The notes beneath the pieces are model-generated. The model did not search any database and was not told the DNA's origin. It was given only the letters and a program-made list of their open reading frames with translations. Positions 11,401 to 24,411 of a stretch of DNA of 64,000 bases are shown here, piece after piece. The DNA lies in assembly GCA_008360955.1 (NCBI GenBank), contig LUCM01003887.1, forward strand, positions 122,323 through 186,322, read 5' to 3'. Position 1 is the stretch's first letter. Every line of letters starts with the position of its first letter. The DNA is from Fasciolopsis buskii. Its lineage: Eukaryota; Platyhelminthes; Trematoda; Plagiorchiida; Fasciolidae. A program made the position numbers and the translations under genes.

Positions 11401-14400
11401 TTCAGGGAGAAGGGCAAAGCTAAGCAGAGACAAAACGTTCTGCTAATTAGACCATAACAATTTACTTATATTGATTTTATGGTGGTCAGTAACTCACTGA
11501 GCTTTTAGTCTGCTAACTAATTAGGCCCATCGATTTCAGCTTACGTTTTGTATCATTTTATTGCTCAGTTTATCGAACTATAGAACCCGTGCAAAGTCGA
11601 CATCCTCACATCGATCTCCGATCAGGACAGTAATATGATGATTCACCATCCTCCGCTACAATTACATTTAATTTATTAAGAACGTTATCAATAATGTTAT
11701 CATATATTTCGAAATATGTATCTACCTTTTGCCAGTACCTGCTAGTTCCAAATGCCTTTATGACCGTTCAAAAATAATTCCAATTGGCTCATGGTTTGCT
11801 GACTTCAACAAGCTTTGTTTAGGTAAATGTATTTTCGTGTTCTGCTGTTTTACAGGCAAAATATCATATTTTTAGAATGCTGCCACACACCTATGGATGA
11901 TATCTTTCATAACGTTTATTGCCGAAACGGACCTAAAATGTTAACCAAACAAAGTGCTGTTGTAACATTTCTAAAATCCTTCATAAATCATTATTGTTGA
12001 TTGCAAATTCTATCCGGGTAATTAACTGAAGGCAGGCGCATGAAGCCCACCAATTTCTGGCTTTAAATGCGCTGAAGTGGATTGGCAAACCTCTTCTAAT
12101 AAGTCCGCAACGCGTTGCAACTGCGGTTTTTGTGGGATAAAATATACTGAAAGGTAACATCTATCCACTATGGCCTCCGTCAACTCGTTTACAGGACTGT
12201 CTTTCAGCAAAGGCGACCATTCGTGTTTTCGAAAGATGAAATCCAAATCCAGTAGAATTTATTTTTTTAAGGCAGCCGACATTTCGCACAGCCGGAACCA
12301 ACGGATGAATCCAAGACAGAAAATGACTTCGTTATCACTAATTATCCCGAAATTCACATGCTCAATTTGAAATCATGAATCCAGTTAGGCTCACATTACA
12401 CGACCGACCTTGTGAACGAAAAAATCAAGATATTAATCCTACTTTCGGGACTACGAAAAGAAAGCCATAACCAGCACTTACGTTTACATTTATCAATCTC
12501 TTTGTCATATGCAGTCAGCATAAGTGCATTTTTTCGAGTTCATCTGACATTTGTCTTTACAAATGGTGTGACTACAAAAATCGCAATAGTCAATATGTTC
12601 ACGGAATTTAGTTCAAATTGCATGTCTTATAACATTGTTTGTTTTATCTTGGCAATATTTTAATGGCTTGTTTTGGTGTCACTGTTAACGTATTCACTTG
12701 CCGCCATCCTGTCTCATCGTGATCAAAGATTTGGGAGATCACCGCATTTTACAGGCTGATTTTGTATATCTGTTTAACAAAATCACCAGCATATTACCCG
12801 AGAGAACAATCACGTGACAATAGCAAACATTTTTTCTACCCCCTAAAATACGAAAAAAGATAAACCACAGGCTATCATTGATGAGGGTATCTCTTAAAAC
12901 CATTCTATGGGCTTTCATGTCTTTCGTCATTACCTAATGTTACGTGTACCCATATGTGAGGGTTTTGGTACATATTGATATTATCCGAGTGCATAAATTC
13001 ATATGTATTGTCAAAATTTCCAAGTATATTTCTTCCGAGTAGCTTCCGTTAGAAAGGCCTCATTGAGTAAGCCGCTAGTGTAAACGAGTGCGGTTTGATG
13101 AACAGTATGTCATGGAATCATAATTTTACTCATCATTTTTATCGTCGTACTGATCAACATATCGTTCTTGAAGAAGCATGGCACAATGCCCCTAGTCCAG
13201 ATACTCAAACTCATGCAGTTTTCGCGGACAGGGAAATTTGTCCCAAATGCGTCGAGACATATTTGAGAATATGTCTGCCTTATTCGCCCAAGTGTTTTGC
13301 TCTAGGACAGATGCCCAAAGTGGCAACACATTCTTAGAACAACAAATTCATCTGCTGTGTGCTGTTACTTTAATCCGATGAGTTCTTCCATCTAATGGAG
13401 GAAATAAGCTCAATTGTTCATTACCTCATCCGGCTTTATTTCTAAAGTTACCAGGATGAAATACACATTCCAGCGATAGGGGTACAATTTTCACCGAATG
13501 CATTTAAATAATTGAATTTACGGATGGATGAACATTTTTCCCTATTTCTTCCCACGGACTAAATAAACCGGGAACTTGATATCGTAAAACGGCAGTTAGA
13601 TAGTTCGCAAACTGAGAAATTCCCCCTCAATGAAGGTACCAGGATGTCACCGCCGAAAACAAAACAATCCTAAATGGGATAACAGGAAATTAGCAAACAA
13701 GCTTGTTTTCGGCACCTTTATCGCCTGGCCGAATAAAGATACGTTAACACCGTGATTTGTATGCCTACTCTATTTTATAGATAATACAAGTGCTATTATT
13801 TTGGAGGCTTGCTGACCAAAGTGTGATCGGAAATCAGAATTATTTTTGATGTGGTTTCTAAAGCGAAACTAAGAAAAGAATAAAACTTGGCCTAGACTAG
13901 TCCACATCCGTTTGTGGCTGATCGTTTCCTGTTTAATTGTCTTATGCTGTTTGAAAGGTAGATTTGACTCAGGACCAGTGCAGTTGGGCCAAATCTGCGC
14001 ATGTTTTTCTGAGTTTACTAAAAGCGAACAACCAAGAAAGTGCAAGTCTTCTGTTCAATTAAGTCTAGACAACTGATCTTTGATATTCTCGGATATCATT
14101 GGTCGGCTAATAAAGTAAGCGTGCCGATAGTCTAGTGGATATGTACAAGTGGTCATTGATTCCCGTGAAGCACGAGAATACATTGCCAGTCGTAGTATTA
14201 TCCGTAATAGAATATTTTTTTGTTTGCTAATCTATATGAACCGTACTATGGGGCAATTTTAGGGGAAAATCAAATGACACACTAGTTCCGTTAGGGTTTG
14301 GCATCACAAAGTGCAATGATAGTGTAACTGATCCATGTTAGACACAAAAAAGATATTAAAACCTTCAGACTGGATTACGAGGTTCAGAAAAAATTATGAA

Positions 14401-14859
14401 AGCAATTCGCCACCGGCGTCTTGGGCTTGAACCGGCATCCGTCTTCAGTATTTCGAGTAATCCCACCACAAAACAGCCATGGTCAGATGAGTAAGCTTCC
14501 CGTATTTCATTTTAATAGCCTATATGAGATTGTTCTGAATACCAATCACACTTGGGTCATTTATATTTGGACTATTTCCAAAACAAACGAGGAATATGAA
14601 AAAAGTGCCAATAATGCGAACTGTATCAGTCACATGAGGCAGATATCGAAAGCACACGTGTTTTTTACTCTCTTGTTCCCAACGCTACTTTTAGTGAAAT
14701 TTCGAGTTACAATAGTTCCATCTCAACAGTTTCTACAGGTCTTTTGCGTTTGAGCAATTTCTATGGGATCATGTAACTTTTAAATTGCTGAAAGTTATAG
14801 TTTGCATTTAGGAGTAACTAGTAAACGTGGACTCAGAGATAGAAACACGTTATTTATTG
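8461..14859. other. Intergenic or intronic, nothing recognised
   Basis: Contains small frames (for example 10,216-10,530 on the minus strand) without identifiable domains, and a short perfect palindrome TATGGATATCCATA at 10,991-11,004. No repeat copy or RNA gene was recognised. Confidence 0.55.
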
Positions 14860-14971
14860 AAATAATTCACCATGTGATCTGATCGCTCAGCTGATCATTA
14901 AGAAACGATGGAAGCACTGTACAGCTGTTTCATCTTTGTTAGGGAAGGTGATATCACACGGTGAATTATTT
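14860..14971 (-). mobile_element. SINE family A, headless copy with inverted termini
   Basis: Read on the minus strand, this carries the same body as 5,349-5,446, including the CAGCTGTACAGTG block, the TTCCATCGTTTCTTAATG block and the terminal GGTGAATTATTT. The tRNA-like head is absent. In its place is an inverted copy of the element's own end: 14,860-14,878 and 14,953-14,971 are 19-base inverted repeats (AAATAATTCACC, then A or G, then TGTGAT) with one difference. The flanks carry a loose 14-base direct repeat (ATTTCA, two variable bases, AAATAA), which could be an insertion duplication. It could be a 5'-truncated SINE that folded back on insertion, or a small inverted-repeat element related to the SINE tail. 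Confidence 0.7.
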
Positions 14972-17900
14972 GATGAAATCGTTCTCTCTCCTGCGACTAA
15001 CGCATACACAATTGGATAGCGGTGTATAAAAGTGAACGTTCCCCTTCGAATTTGGTACTCCCAATTAATCTATATAATAATTACAGAGGAAAAATAAACT
15101 TGTCAGTTCCATTCCGGCCAAATTAATGATGATCATTAGTCCATTGAAGTTTCAAAATTGTTTACATAAACTTTTATCCTGGAGTTGTTAATATTTTCTT
15201 TCAAATACTGTTCGTGAATTGTTTTTCTCAAGCGTTCCACGCTAGACTGCGTTGTAACTTTGCCTTCAGTGAACTAAAATTATAACGTTTGATCTGCTGG
15301 GTTACTTTGGAGCCAATCTGTTTTTGTTCATGCTCCACCAAAAAGGAATTTCTTCTGTTGTGCAACGCTAGGTAAGAGCAGACCGTCGGCACCGTATTAT
15401 AAGTTAGCCATCGAATTATGTTGGTTGCATTTTGTAAATCTTCGAGTTTTATATAGAAATTATTGCTTTACCTGATTGCCGTGGCCTCATTTGTGCAGAT
15501 TGATGACCCGAAAAAAAACAGTCCATAGTCTTTATAAAGAATGAATTTCGACCCGGTATGACATTCCATTTGAAGTCACCAAACAGAATTCTCTATCTAA
15601 TCAATGTGATTCACCTCAGATTTTTGCAGCAATAGTTTGATCAAACCCAATTGCAGGTGAATCCAACATAATATCTCATCTTTTTATGAATCGTTTCCAT
15701 CAGATTTTTCATGTTATCTTTTGAGGACACCTTCCGTATTATGACGAATGATTTTAATCTGGCCTAGGTGCTGACACTCAGTATGATCTGTTTGAGCAAA
15801 TTTTAAATTCTTGGGACTTTTGAGGTCCTGACTTTTGATCTCGACTTCGTCTTTGGGTCAAAATGATGTCAGAAGTGCTACCTATAACCGGAGAGATGAC
15901 GATTAATTTTCTCTGCACAACTAAAATGACCGCGGTTGTCGATTCTAACAGCGTGCCTTAATTTTCTTAACTTGGGGCCTTGGATCTTACTGAAATATCA
16001 GCATCTTTTATTAACACATTATTAAGTCAACATTCTCTCCTCCTCCTCCAAGCACCTGATATTTCGAAATCTGGTAATTCCATGGTTTTAAGGAAACTCT
16101 TTCAGCTCATTATTGTAACATCTTTCGGGTTACAGAATTCAGAGATGCTGTTACTATACGACTACATCCTGCTAATCACCATGTTCACTATGGTTGCAAA
16201 TCTAGTATGCCCATTTCGGAAATCACTGGGATCCTTATTTTAATACACATAAATGATCAAACGGATCGACCAAATCTTCACATCTGTCTTTTCTGGACTG
16301 TTAATCTCTGCGTGGTTCTGCCCCCAGGAAATATTTTGTTGTCCCAGCTACTCATTAGGTTGGTTGTCCGAACAGTTTACTAGCAAATTATGATGCGCTG
16401 GACTGGAAGGCAAAACACTTAAACCGACGGTTGACAACGGATTGTTACAGAGTTTTGGTTTCTCGCTACATTTGTTTTCCATTTGTATTAGTGACTTGTC
16501 GACCAGTTTTCAAGCAGTATTTACTGAAATATGCTGATTGCTCCACCCGGTTAGATGAAATATGGAATCTAGGATTATCCGGTAACTTTTCTTCGGTTCA
16601 AGGTAGCTTCGACCGCAACTCATCTAAACGAATAGAATGCTTGTTCTTCTGTCTTGACTTGCATACTAGTAGGCTGTTTATTCGAGAATAAAACAGGGAC
16701 TTTCCAGAATAACTTTTGTTAAATATTTAAGGAGTATTATTAATAAAATCCCGGTATGATTGCCTCGTGCTTCCACATGTGCATGTGGCCTGTGGGGACT
16801 ATGTAATAATATTTTTCCTGTTTTTATTATTTTTGAGACTTTCCCGAACCAGGTCCCTAACGTCCTTTGCCAAGGACTGTCAATCGGTAGTAGTGTCGTT
16901 TGCATCACTTAGCGACTCATCCGTCATATTTATCTCGATTTCACCAGAATTCACGTCAAAACTTTGCACCGTGAGGGACCACTTTAACACTCCTATGTTT
17001 ACACATGTTCAACACATCCTTCTGGAATAGATGGTTATAGGAATTCCACTGTCCGTTACTTAGCATGTACGGTGATTAACTAAGACCACGCATCAGATGA
17101 GCCTCTCAGCAAAATATCATTATCAATCTGATCACCAATATAACTAGCTTCGCTTTCTTTTTGGATGAGACGGTTGGTCTACCCTCGCTTTTCGGACTGA
17201 AATGTGGACAGCATTTTACAAAAGCTAACAAATATCAGACAGTAAAAATGTACCTAAAATAGCTGGAAAAATCAGAACACAAGCAAGTTGAAACGATTTT
17301 CAGTCTTCCATTTTTTCATTCGCCTCTGTCGAGGGAATTCCATCCCCGTTAATCATTTGCTAGTGACACCCACCATTTAGCGTATCCGACGCGAAGGGTG
17401 GGTAGCGTCCTTTATTCTTCGGCAAAATCCTCCTTAGACCATGAATTCAATAGGAAACGTTCAGTCGAATACGCTAATTTTCTCGGAGACAATTCATCAA
17501 ATTAAGTAGTCGCGACAACTGAACTATAAATTTCAGCGTAGTTCTTGGTGAAATGGTGGCTCTGCTGTTCCACCATCTTCTGGGTTTTATCACACATTCA
17601 GCCATGCATTCTACTGTTCGCCGGCGATTTACAACTGTAGTACAGATAAAGTTATTCCACTCATTATGTTTCACTTTAATGAACTGCTGACGTGCCTAAC
17701 TGTTAGGTCTCTTTTGAAAGCACACGACAAATCAAATGCGGAATAAACCCGACACAGTGGCGATCCAGGAAACTGAAAAAGGGACTGGTCATCTTGCTTT
17801 CATAAAAGGCTCACACACAAATGATTTTATTCTTACAAAAGCCGGCAAAAATATGTTCCTCATTTGAAGAATACTCGATGTTATAAAATCTCGTACATTC

Positions 17901-19402
17901 ACAGCTGATTTCGGTCCGAATGCGCAAACAATGGTCATAGAATAGCAATCCATGAAGGCAGTAGTTGGAACAGGGGATCTCAGTGAAGACCGTGCGAATG
18001 TTACTGTTGCATATCGGGTCACTCTAATAACCAGCAGTCAGCGCGGTTTCGATTTAACCCATTAATTTCTTCAAAGTGAACATTTGATTGGTTCTTATCC
18101 CATTGTCCATTGGACTTCTGGGTATACAGATATCGGCATTTCAGTCAAAAAGGATGTATTCTCCATCTCATCAAAATAGGTTGCAAACAGGAGAAAGCGA
18201 AATATAAAACATTTCAAATGACAAGAGTGGGTGCAATTATTTCAGACACCACCTTATTCCGATTAGTGAGAATTTGGCCAAAGTATAAAGCAGTCGAGTT
18301 CCGACAGCGGTTTGTACAACAGAGCATGGAGCAAAAGGTAGAATGTTCCCCATTTTGAGAATAACATTTGAAAAGATCGTTGGTCACAGGAGTTCACGTT
18401 TCCGAAAGAAATTTCCGTGCAAGTTCTTCACATGCGGATAGATGCATATCACACAATTCGGTGCACTGTTCTCTCAGTGACATGAAAGGCACATCACTGA
18501 TAATTGACACACCACGACGACAGGTTCTGACGTCTCTCTTAAATAAACTAACAAGAATGACATATGGAAAATAATGGAAAGGGGAAAAAGCTTATTGATA
18601 AACAAATGGGGAGGTAGTGTTTCGTTTGTCCTTGAAGTGATGAATTCGTTTTGCGTCAAATGCGAATCATGCAATCGATCAACCATTTGAAGATATTGTC
18701 GATAATAATTGTTAAGTACTTGGTAGAATCTACCTGGGTGAGTGATTGCGTGTTGATAAAAGAAGGATTAGACAGGTAAGCAGATTAAGAAACTGTTTAA
18801 CAAATATTTGACGAGCAAGATTTAAATGAAACCGAAAAAGAAACAAGTTGTTTGGATGGATGGGAATATAATCGGTTGCAGATGTCGACTGACTCAGGAG
18901 GGAATCATCCGCTAATTTGAATATTTGACGAGAAAGCTGGTTGAGAGATTGTGAGTATACGTGGAATACTAGCAAGGTAAAAGGACAGATCGCTGGGTGA
19001 CTAGGGAATTTTCTTCCTATTGATGCAGCTATTTTTTCTACCGGTCGTGTGCACGCAATTTCGTTGGTTTGGTAGTCTAATGATCATGGGAAGAGGTGTT
19101 CGGGCTATCCGAACTGTTTTAGTTTGCCAAGTAGTGCGGAGCTTTCATCAGCGTTGAATGGATTGAAAGTGTGCGAAATGCATTGGGCAGAGTTGACACT
19201 GCATTCTTTACATATGTTACAAACTTACAAAATCTATTTTTGCAATTTTTAAAACAGTGGAATTTTCTATTGTGTCGGACGGAGTCCGCTGACTAACGTC
19301 CTCCGTCAAAGTCCACTGCCATGTCTTATTTCACCGGTGACTGATGTTTTCCGCAGCTATTTATCAATAAAAGTTCATCGGTTCGATTTTGTTAATCATA
19401 CG

Positions 19403-19429
19403 TAATAATATAATAATAATAATATATAT
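19403..19429. repeat. Imperfect TAA/TA microsatellite
   Basis: TAATAATATAATAATAAT followed by AATATATAT. A short imperfect triplet and dinucleotide run. Confidence 0.8.
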
Positions 19430-21202
19430 GGTATGTCCGAAGTGCTAGTTTACTGTTGCTTTCGTTATTCGTTTACATGTCTCCGATCTCCGGCCTTTTC
19501 ATTATGGACCGCATAAAAGTCTCATTTCGTATCTGGTCTATCTTTTCATATTCCTTTGCGCGCTTTCACCCACCGAAGAACCATAATTAAATTTCAAAAT
19601 GGCTCCTTCTAAATGCGTTGCTAATGTACTGTCACCTACAAACTGTCCAAGATCTCCAGATTTTAATAACACTTGCGTGCCGTTGGCAACAAACGAATTC
19701 ACTATAGGCCCGAAAAATAGAAGTTCATCATTGGCTTGATGGCACCTCTGGACTGGAAAACAACATAGAATATCTTTTCATGTCTGTCTTCATGGTTTTC
19801 CACAGTCTTTCTTTATGAAAATTTATGAATCTCGCTAGTGCAATTCCTCTTATATTGATCTGCTCCGACACTGATGTACCCCTTTCCTTCCGCTCTCAAA
19901 AAACAATAAGAATAGTGAAAAGCTTTTTGCATACGCAAACACTGATTGCGTTCACTCACTGCACGGAAATTTTTAGTACTTTATCTTATCTATTCGTTCA
20001 CCTGCAAGCTACAACTACTATACACCAACCAAGGACTAATGTCCTCTCCTTATTCCGTTTTTGTCGGTTTCTCTCCAAAGGAAAAATGCAGCGGAAAAAT
20101 TTTCACCATCTGGGATATGTTGAAAGGCTTGTATTAATTGTTCACACTAAGACGTTATGATTTAATCTTATGAGAATCAAATATTCGCTCCCATGGAATT
20201 CATAAAACAACCGCTTGATTGTATTTACCGTGCTTGACAAACATTCCGGTAACCGTCGATCATTCGCGGCCCATCGCTTTTTGTTAGTTCAACAAAACAC
20301 TGGTTGTCGTTTGATTGTTTGCATATTATATTTGCAAAGAGTACGAATAATATAATTCTTTATTTTTGGAAGTAAGTCAGTCCGCAGGTTATTTGTTAAC
20401 ATCAAATACACGGATTCGTTTACGTACGCAGAATGTGGTATATTTTTAACTACTTGTGAGATTTTAGCACATATTTTACTTACAATTTGTAATCATTTGT
20501 TCGGCTACTTTCGAGTCAGTATAATTACGCGAAATTTGAGTGGTAGTACAATACGTAATAATTGTTTCCGTAGATACACATAAAACACAAACTAAACCGT
20601 AAATAAATCTAAAATGATAGCAGGACCTTTTGTGAAGTGAAAGTGAAAATTTATAATTATTTTCTGTGAAAGGTCCCATTGCAAAGAAAAGCACATTGAT
20701 GATCGATGTCAAGATTGATAGTCGGTTCTGAATCAGTTCTTCTATCCAAACAATGCGTCGTGTGTTTAGGCACAGGTCGAATGGTCATCTCCCTCACTTC
20801 TCACATCTCATTCTTGTAGCATGAACAGTGTGTTTCCGTAATAAATTATGCAAACCACTAAACCAACGGTCAGCTTCTGATGTCCTCAGGTGTTTTCACT
20901 TAATGTAAATACCACAAAATTCGTTTTCTATTTTGATTATGGGTAAACGAGCATCAGTTGGGGTTGTGTATACTATTGGGTTCACAGTATGAAACATCTT
21001 TGACTGTGATTTTCTTAGTTACAAAATTAGTTTGGAGGACAGTGTCAAGCAACCGTTGTCTATTGTAAATAGCGTGAGGGAAGTGGAATTTCTTTAAGAT
21101 GTTGTCAAATAACACACCCGCTAAAAGCGATGTTTTTGCAATTCCCGCAACTAATATTAACTGCCAAGTAACTTTAACATTTGCCCTCATACATACCTAT
21201 AG

Positions 21203-21475
21203 TGTCAAGTGGCTGTTGCACCCTGAATTCGCGGACACGGTCAATGTTTTCGTTAAAACGGGTTTTTCGGAAGCAAAATGAGTTTACCAAACTTGGTGTC
21301 ATTTTATCTGGAAAAGCGGTTTTTTGCCTGATAATCCTCGTTGGAGTACCTATGCAGGTGTTACGAAATAAGACCCAAGAAACCGGCAGAGACATGACTA
21401 TAGCTTCTTCCTTCCTCACTGACGCGATTGAAAGGAATATTTCCGTCGCTATGGACACTAGTATTTCCCAAGGAC
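21203..21475 (+). CDS. Possible internal exon within the longest open frame, hypothetical
   Basis: The longest open frame in the window (21,181-21,618, 145 codons from a TTG) contains this stretch. It would begin after a pyrimidine-rich acceptor (CATACCTATAG) and end at GAC|GTGAGA, giving 273 bases. It holds a hydrophobic segment (AVFCLIILVGV) that could span a membrane. The opposite strand is also open over 21,174-21,548, so there is no strand preference to support coding. I recognise no family. If real, it is one exon of a gene whose other exons I cannot place. Confidence 0.1.
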
Positions 21476-24379
21476 GTGAGAGATGCATTTTCGACTTGAA
21501 ACGAGAATCAGCTTCAATGTTTTCAAACAGTGTCCTAGTTTCGTGCAATCCATCAAATCCGGAATTGACACAATCTAATGGGCGTGGGATGTTTTGCTCC
21601 TTTTGTTTGTCTTTTTGACAGGAAATTCACAAATGGCAGAAAAAATTCAAAACAAAGTTGGTGCTGGATCAATCAATCATGCTAGCTTGTTTATCTCGGC
21701 CGTCAATCTTCCTTGTTGACAGGGGAGCCTTACATGTGAGAGAAGAGTCGAATAATGTACACGACAGGATTGAATCGATTTTACTCAAAAGTTCTGAGTC
21801 TGATAATTTGCAAGGCTTACTTCCCAGAGTTTGACATCAAACTGTAGTTTCCGCAGAGCAATGTATACTAAAAAACAAGCAAGCTGACAGTTGCAGCCAT
21901 ATACCGTTGGTATCACTTGTTTCACTAAAAACTTAAATATCACCAAAGACCTCAACAGTTTTATCTATGGACATTTCGCAGGGAAAAGCTGTCAGTGTTC
22001 TGCGGAGTGTGAGATACTACTATACTACCAAAATCTAAGAGAAGTTCCCACCTACGAAACCATATTCAAGTCTTTCGACTAAGGGTCTAACCTACTAGCT
22101 CATTAGAAGCTTATGTCTGATTTCTCAGTTCACATCCCCATTTAGATAGAGCCAGCCAAACGCCGGTGACCGTAGTTACATAAGATGCATTAGCCAACAG
22201 TGGTTGGCTCAGAATTAGGATTTAGCCACTGACCCTAGACAAACTACCAAAGATCATTAGAACTGGTTGGGAGTGCTAATGATTTACCTTCCTTGACACA
22301 CTTTAGTGGGAACCGTCATAAAAATATCATTCTTAGAAAGTCCTTAGCATAGGCCAATTTTGATCCACAGTCATTTGAACGCAGGGGGAATAGGCAACTG
22401 ACAGGAGAAGAAACCCACTTCCGAACACGTTGTAGCACTTCGAGAAAAACTTACAATTCCGCCAAATGCACTCTAGAAATTCCAGTTCTTTCAACCCCTT
22501 CAAAATTCATTCGTGCTATCCAGCCCTCCATTATAGTTCTTCCCTTTCAGTATTTCTCATCTGTTGTGAAAAAAATAAAGGGAAATCAGACAACAAATCC
22601 GTAAATTACAGACGATATGACAAGCTTAAATGCAGCTGTCGTATAAGTCATGGGAAAATCATCCAATGGCCAAATGCATAACGCACTTTCCTACGGGCAG
22701 TCATTGGTCGTGATTATTCAACGCGGTTTAGTTTGGAATGTCCGCCAAATTCAATGAACAACACCGCACTGAATGTGCCAATCGGTAAGCTGATGAAATA
22801 AACAACATGAGAAAGTAATTTAATACGAATGGGCCAAAGTGTCCAGCAGTATTATCGATCACTGGGTGCTCATGAGAGAAGAGCAGCTTAAACGATCTCA
22901 TTTGAGTCACTAAGAGTGTGCGTGAATGATGATTCTGTTTATGCACGACGCCAGTGAATTGTGAGCTATAATTGGAGTTTACAAGTTTCGGGATGACTGG
23001 ACAGCAAAGTACTCCTTCCGGCAACCTACGAGCAGCAATTGCTGCAAAAATAGTCGTATACTTTTGGAGTAATATTCTTCCTCCGTTCACATACGATGCT
23101 ACTTAAGTAAAAAATTTGATTTCAAACATTTGTGTTTGCTTAATTTGGTTACTCTTTATAGGGCCAGCGAGAACGGAAGGAAGAAGCAATTATCAACTGG
23201 TGGGTTGAAGGAACTGTCCAAATTTTTTTGACTTTTACATTTTAAGGCAGTTTCCACTCCCACGGTGCTTTCGTGAAGGCTAATTGACTAGTTTAACTAT
23301 TACAGATGCACAATACATTATCCTTGCGTAGTAAGTGTAGATATCAAGTCGAGAAACGCCCAGAAGGTAATTATTTATCGGTTATGACAATTACAAAATT
23401 AATGAAAACACATTTTGTCATTATTCATGACAACCGTTCTTTGAATTTTTGGAACCAACTTCACCACTAATTTCTTAAACTGACTTCACTACAATAGGGC
23501 TTCGAAATTAAAGATTACTACAAAGCATAAACGAACTATTCTGAGACAACCTCTTTTCAAAAGCATGCGTTTAACTTTCTGGTTACGCACAAGTATGTTT
23601 ATATTAATCTCTTCATAAAATAGAGCTTGCATTGAGACATGGAATATTCTCACTGTAGGTGACTGTTAGTCAAGGCCATTGGTTCTTGCCTAGCGATTCA
23701 CGTACGATGATTATTTTTATCGCTGAGCATAGTAATGTCACCTGTTGTTTTTTATAAATACACCACCTCGTACAAGTAACCGCCCAGTTGGGTAAAAGTG
23801 GCTTATGCTTTCGCGGAAACTGATGGATGGATTGAACGTTTGGATTCAAGTTCAAGTTCCATAAAATCATTGCCTGATTTTCACGGTAGACAACGTCCCA
23901 CAGACTGATAATTCACCTTAGTTCAGGCTGGTAGCAAAAACAGCTGAGCTGTTCATGACATATGTACTCAAACTGGTGACAAAATTTTCCCAGTTGAATG
24001 GAAACTCATGAATATTCTGAACGAAGAATTCTAGGTGTGCATCCGTCAATCACTTTAGAACCGAAAAGATAGGGCCTGCACCAAATAAATCCAATCTATC
24101 ATCATCATAACCACGGTGGTGGTCTTTTGATGTTCCTCTAATATTCTGTGTAATCAGTCGAAATGTAATCAGGACTAGATTTTGTCCGCTAATGAAAGAT
24201 AAACCGATTTTCTCAGTTTACATCTCTTAGTGTTTAACTGTGATTTCTAGACAGCCTATAATGTTTCACGAATGTTATTTAGCAAGTCGTTGATGCTTCC
24301 GCCATGGCGCATTTCAACCCCTCATTCTGAATTAGGTTTTGCTACATGCATTCAGGACTGAGAAAACGAATATCGTCAT

Positions 24380-24411
24380 GGAAAAAGGAACAGCTTTATT
24401 ATCCTTTTTCC
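24380..24411. repeat. Perfect 10-base-pair hairpin
   Basis: GGAAAAAGGA and TCCTTTTTCC with a 12-base loop. One arm is all purine and the other all pyrimidine. No adjacent gene is visible. Confidence 0.65.

Noticed and set aside
14120..14175. tRNA-Asp/Glu-like segment
   Set aside because: ATAGTCTAGTGGATATG resembles an A-box, but there is no B-box or pairing arm downstream. Probably chance or a very old SINE scrap.
15266..15371. Exon ending at TAG|GTAAGA after the acceptor TTTGCCTTCAG
   Set aside because: Stops occur early in every frame.
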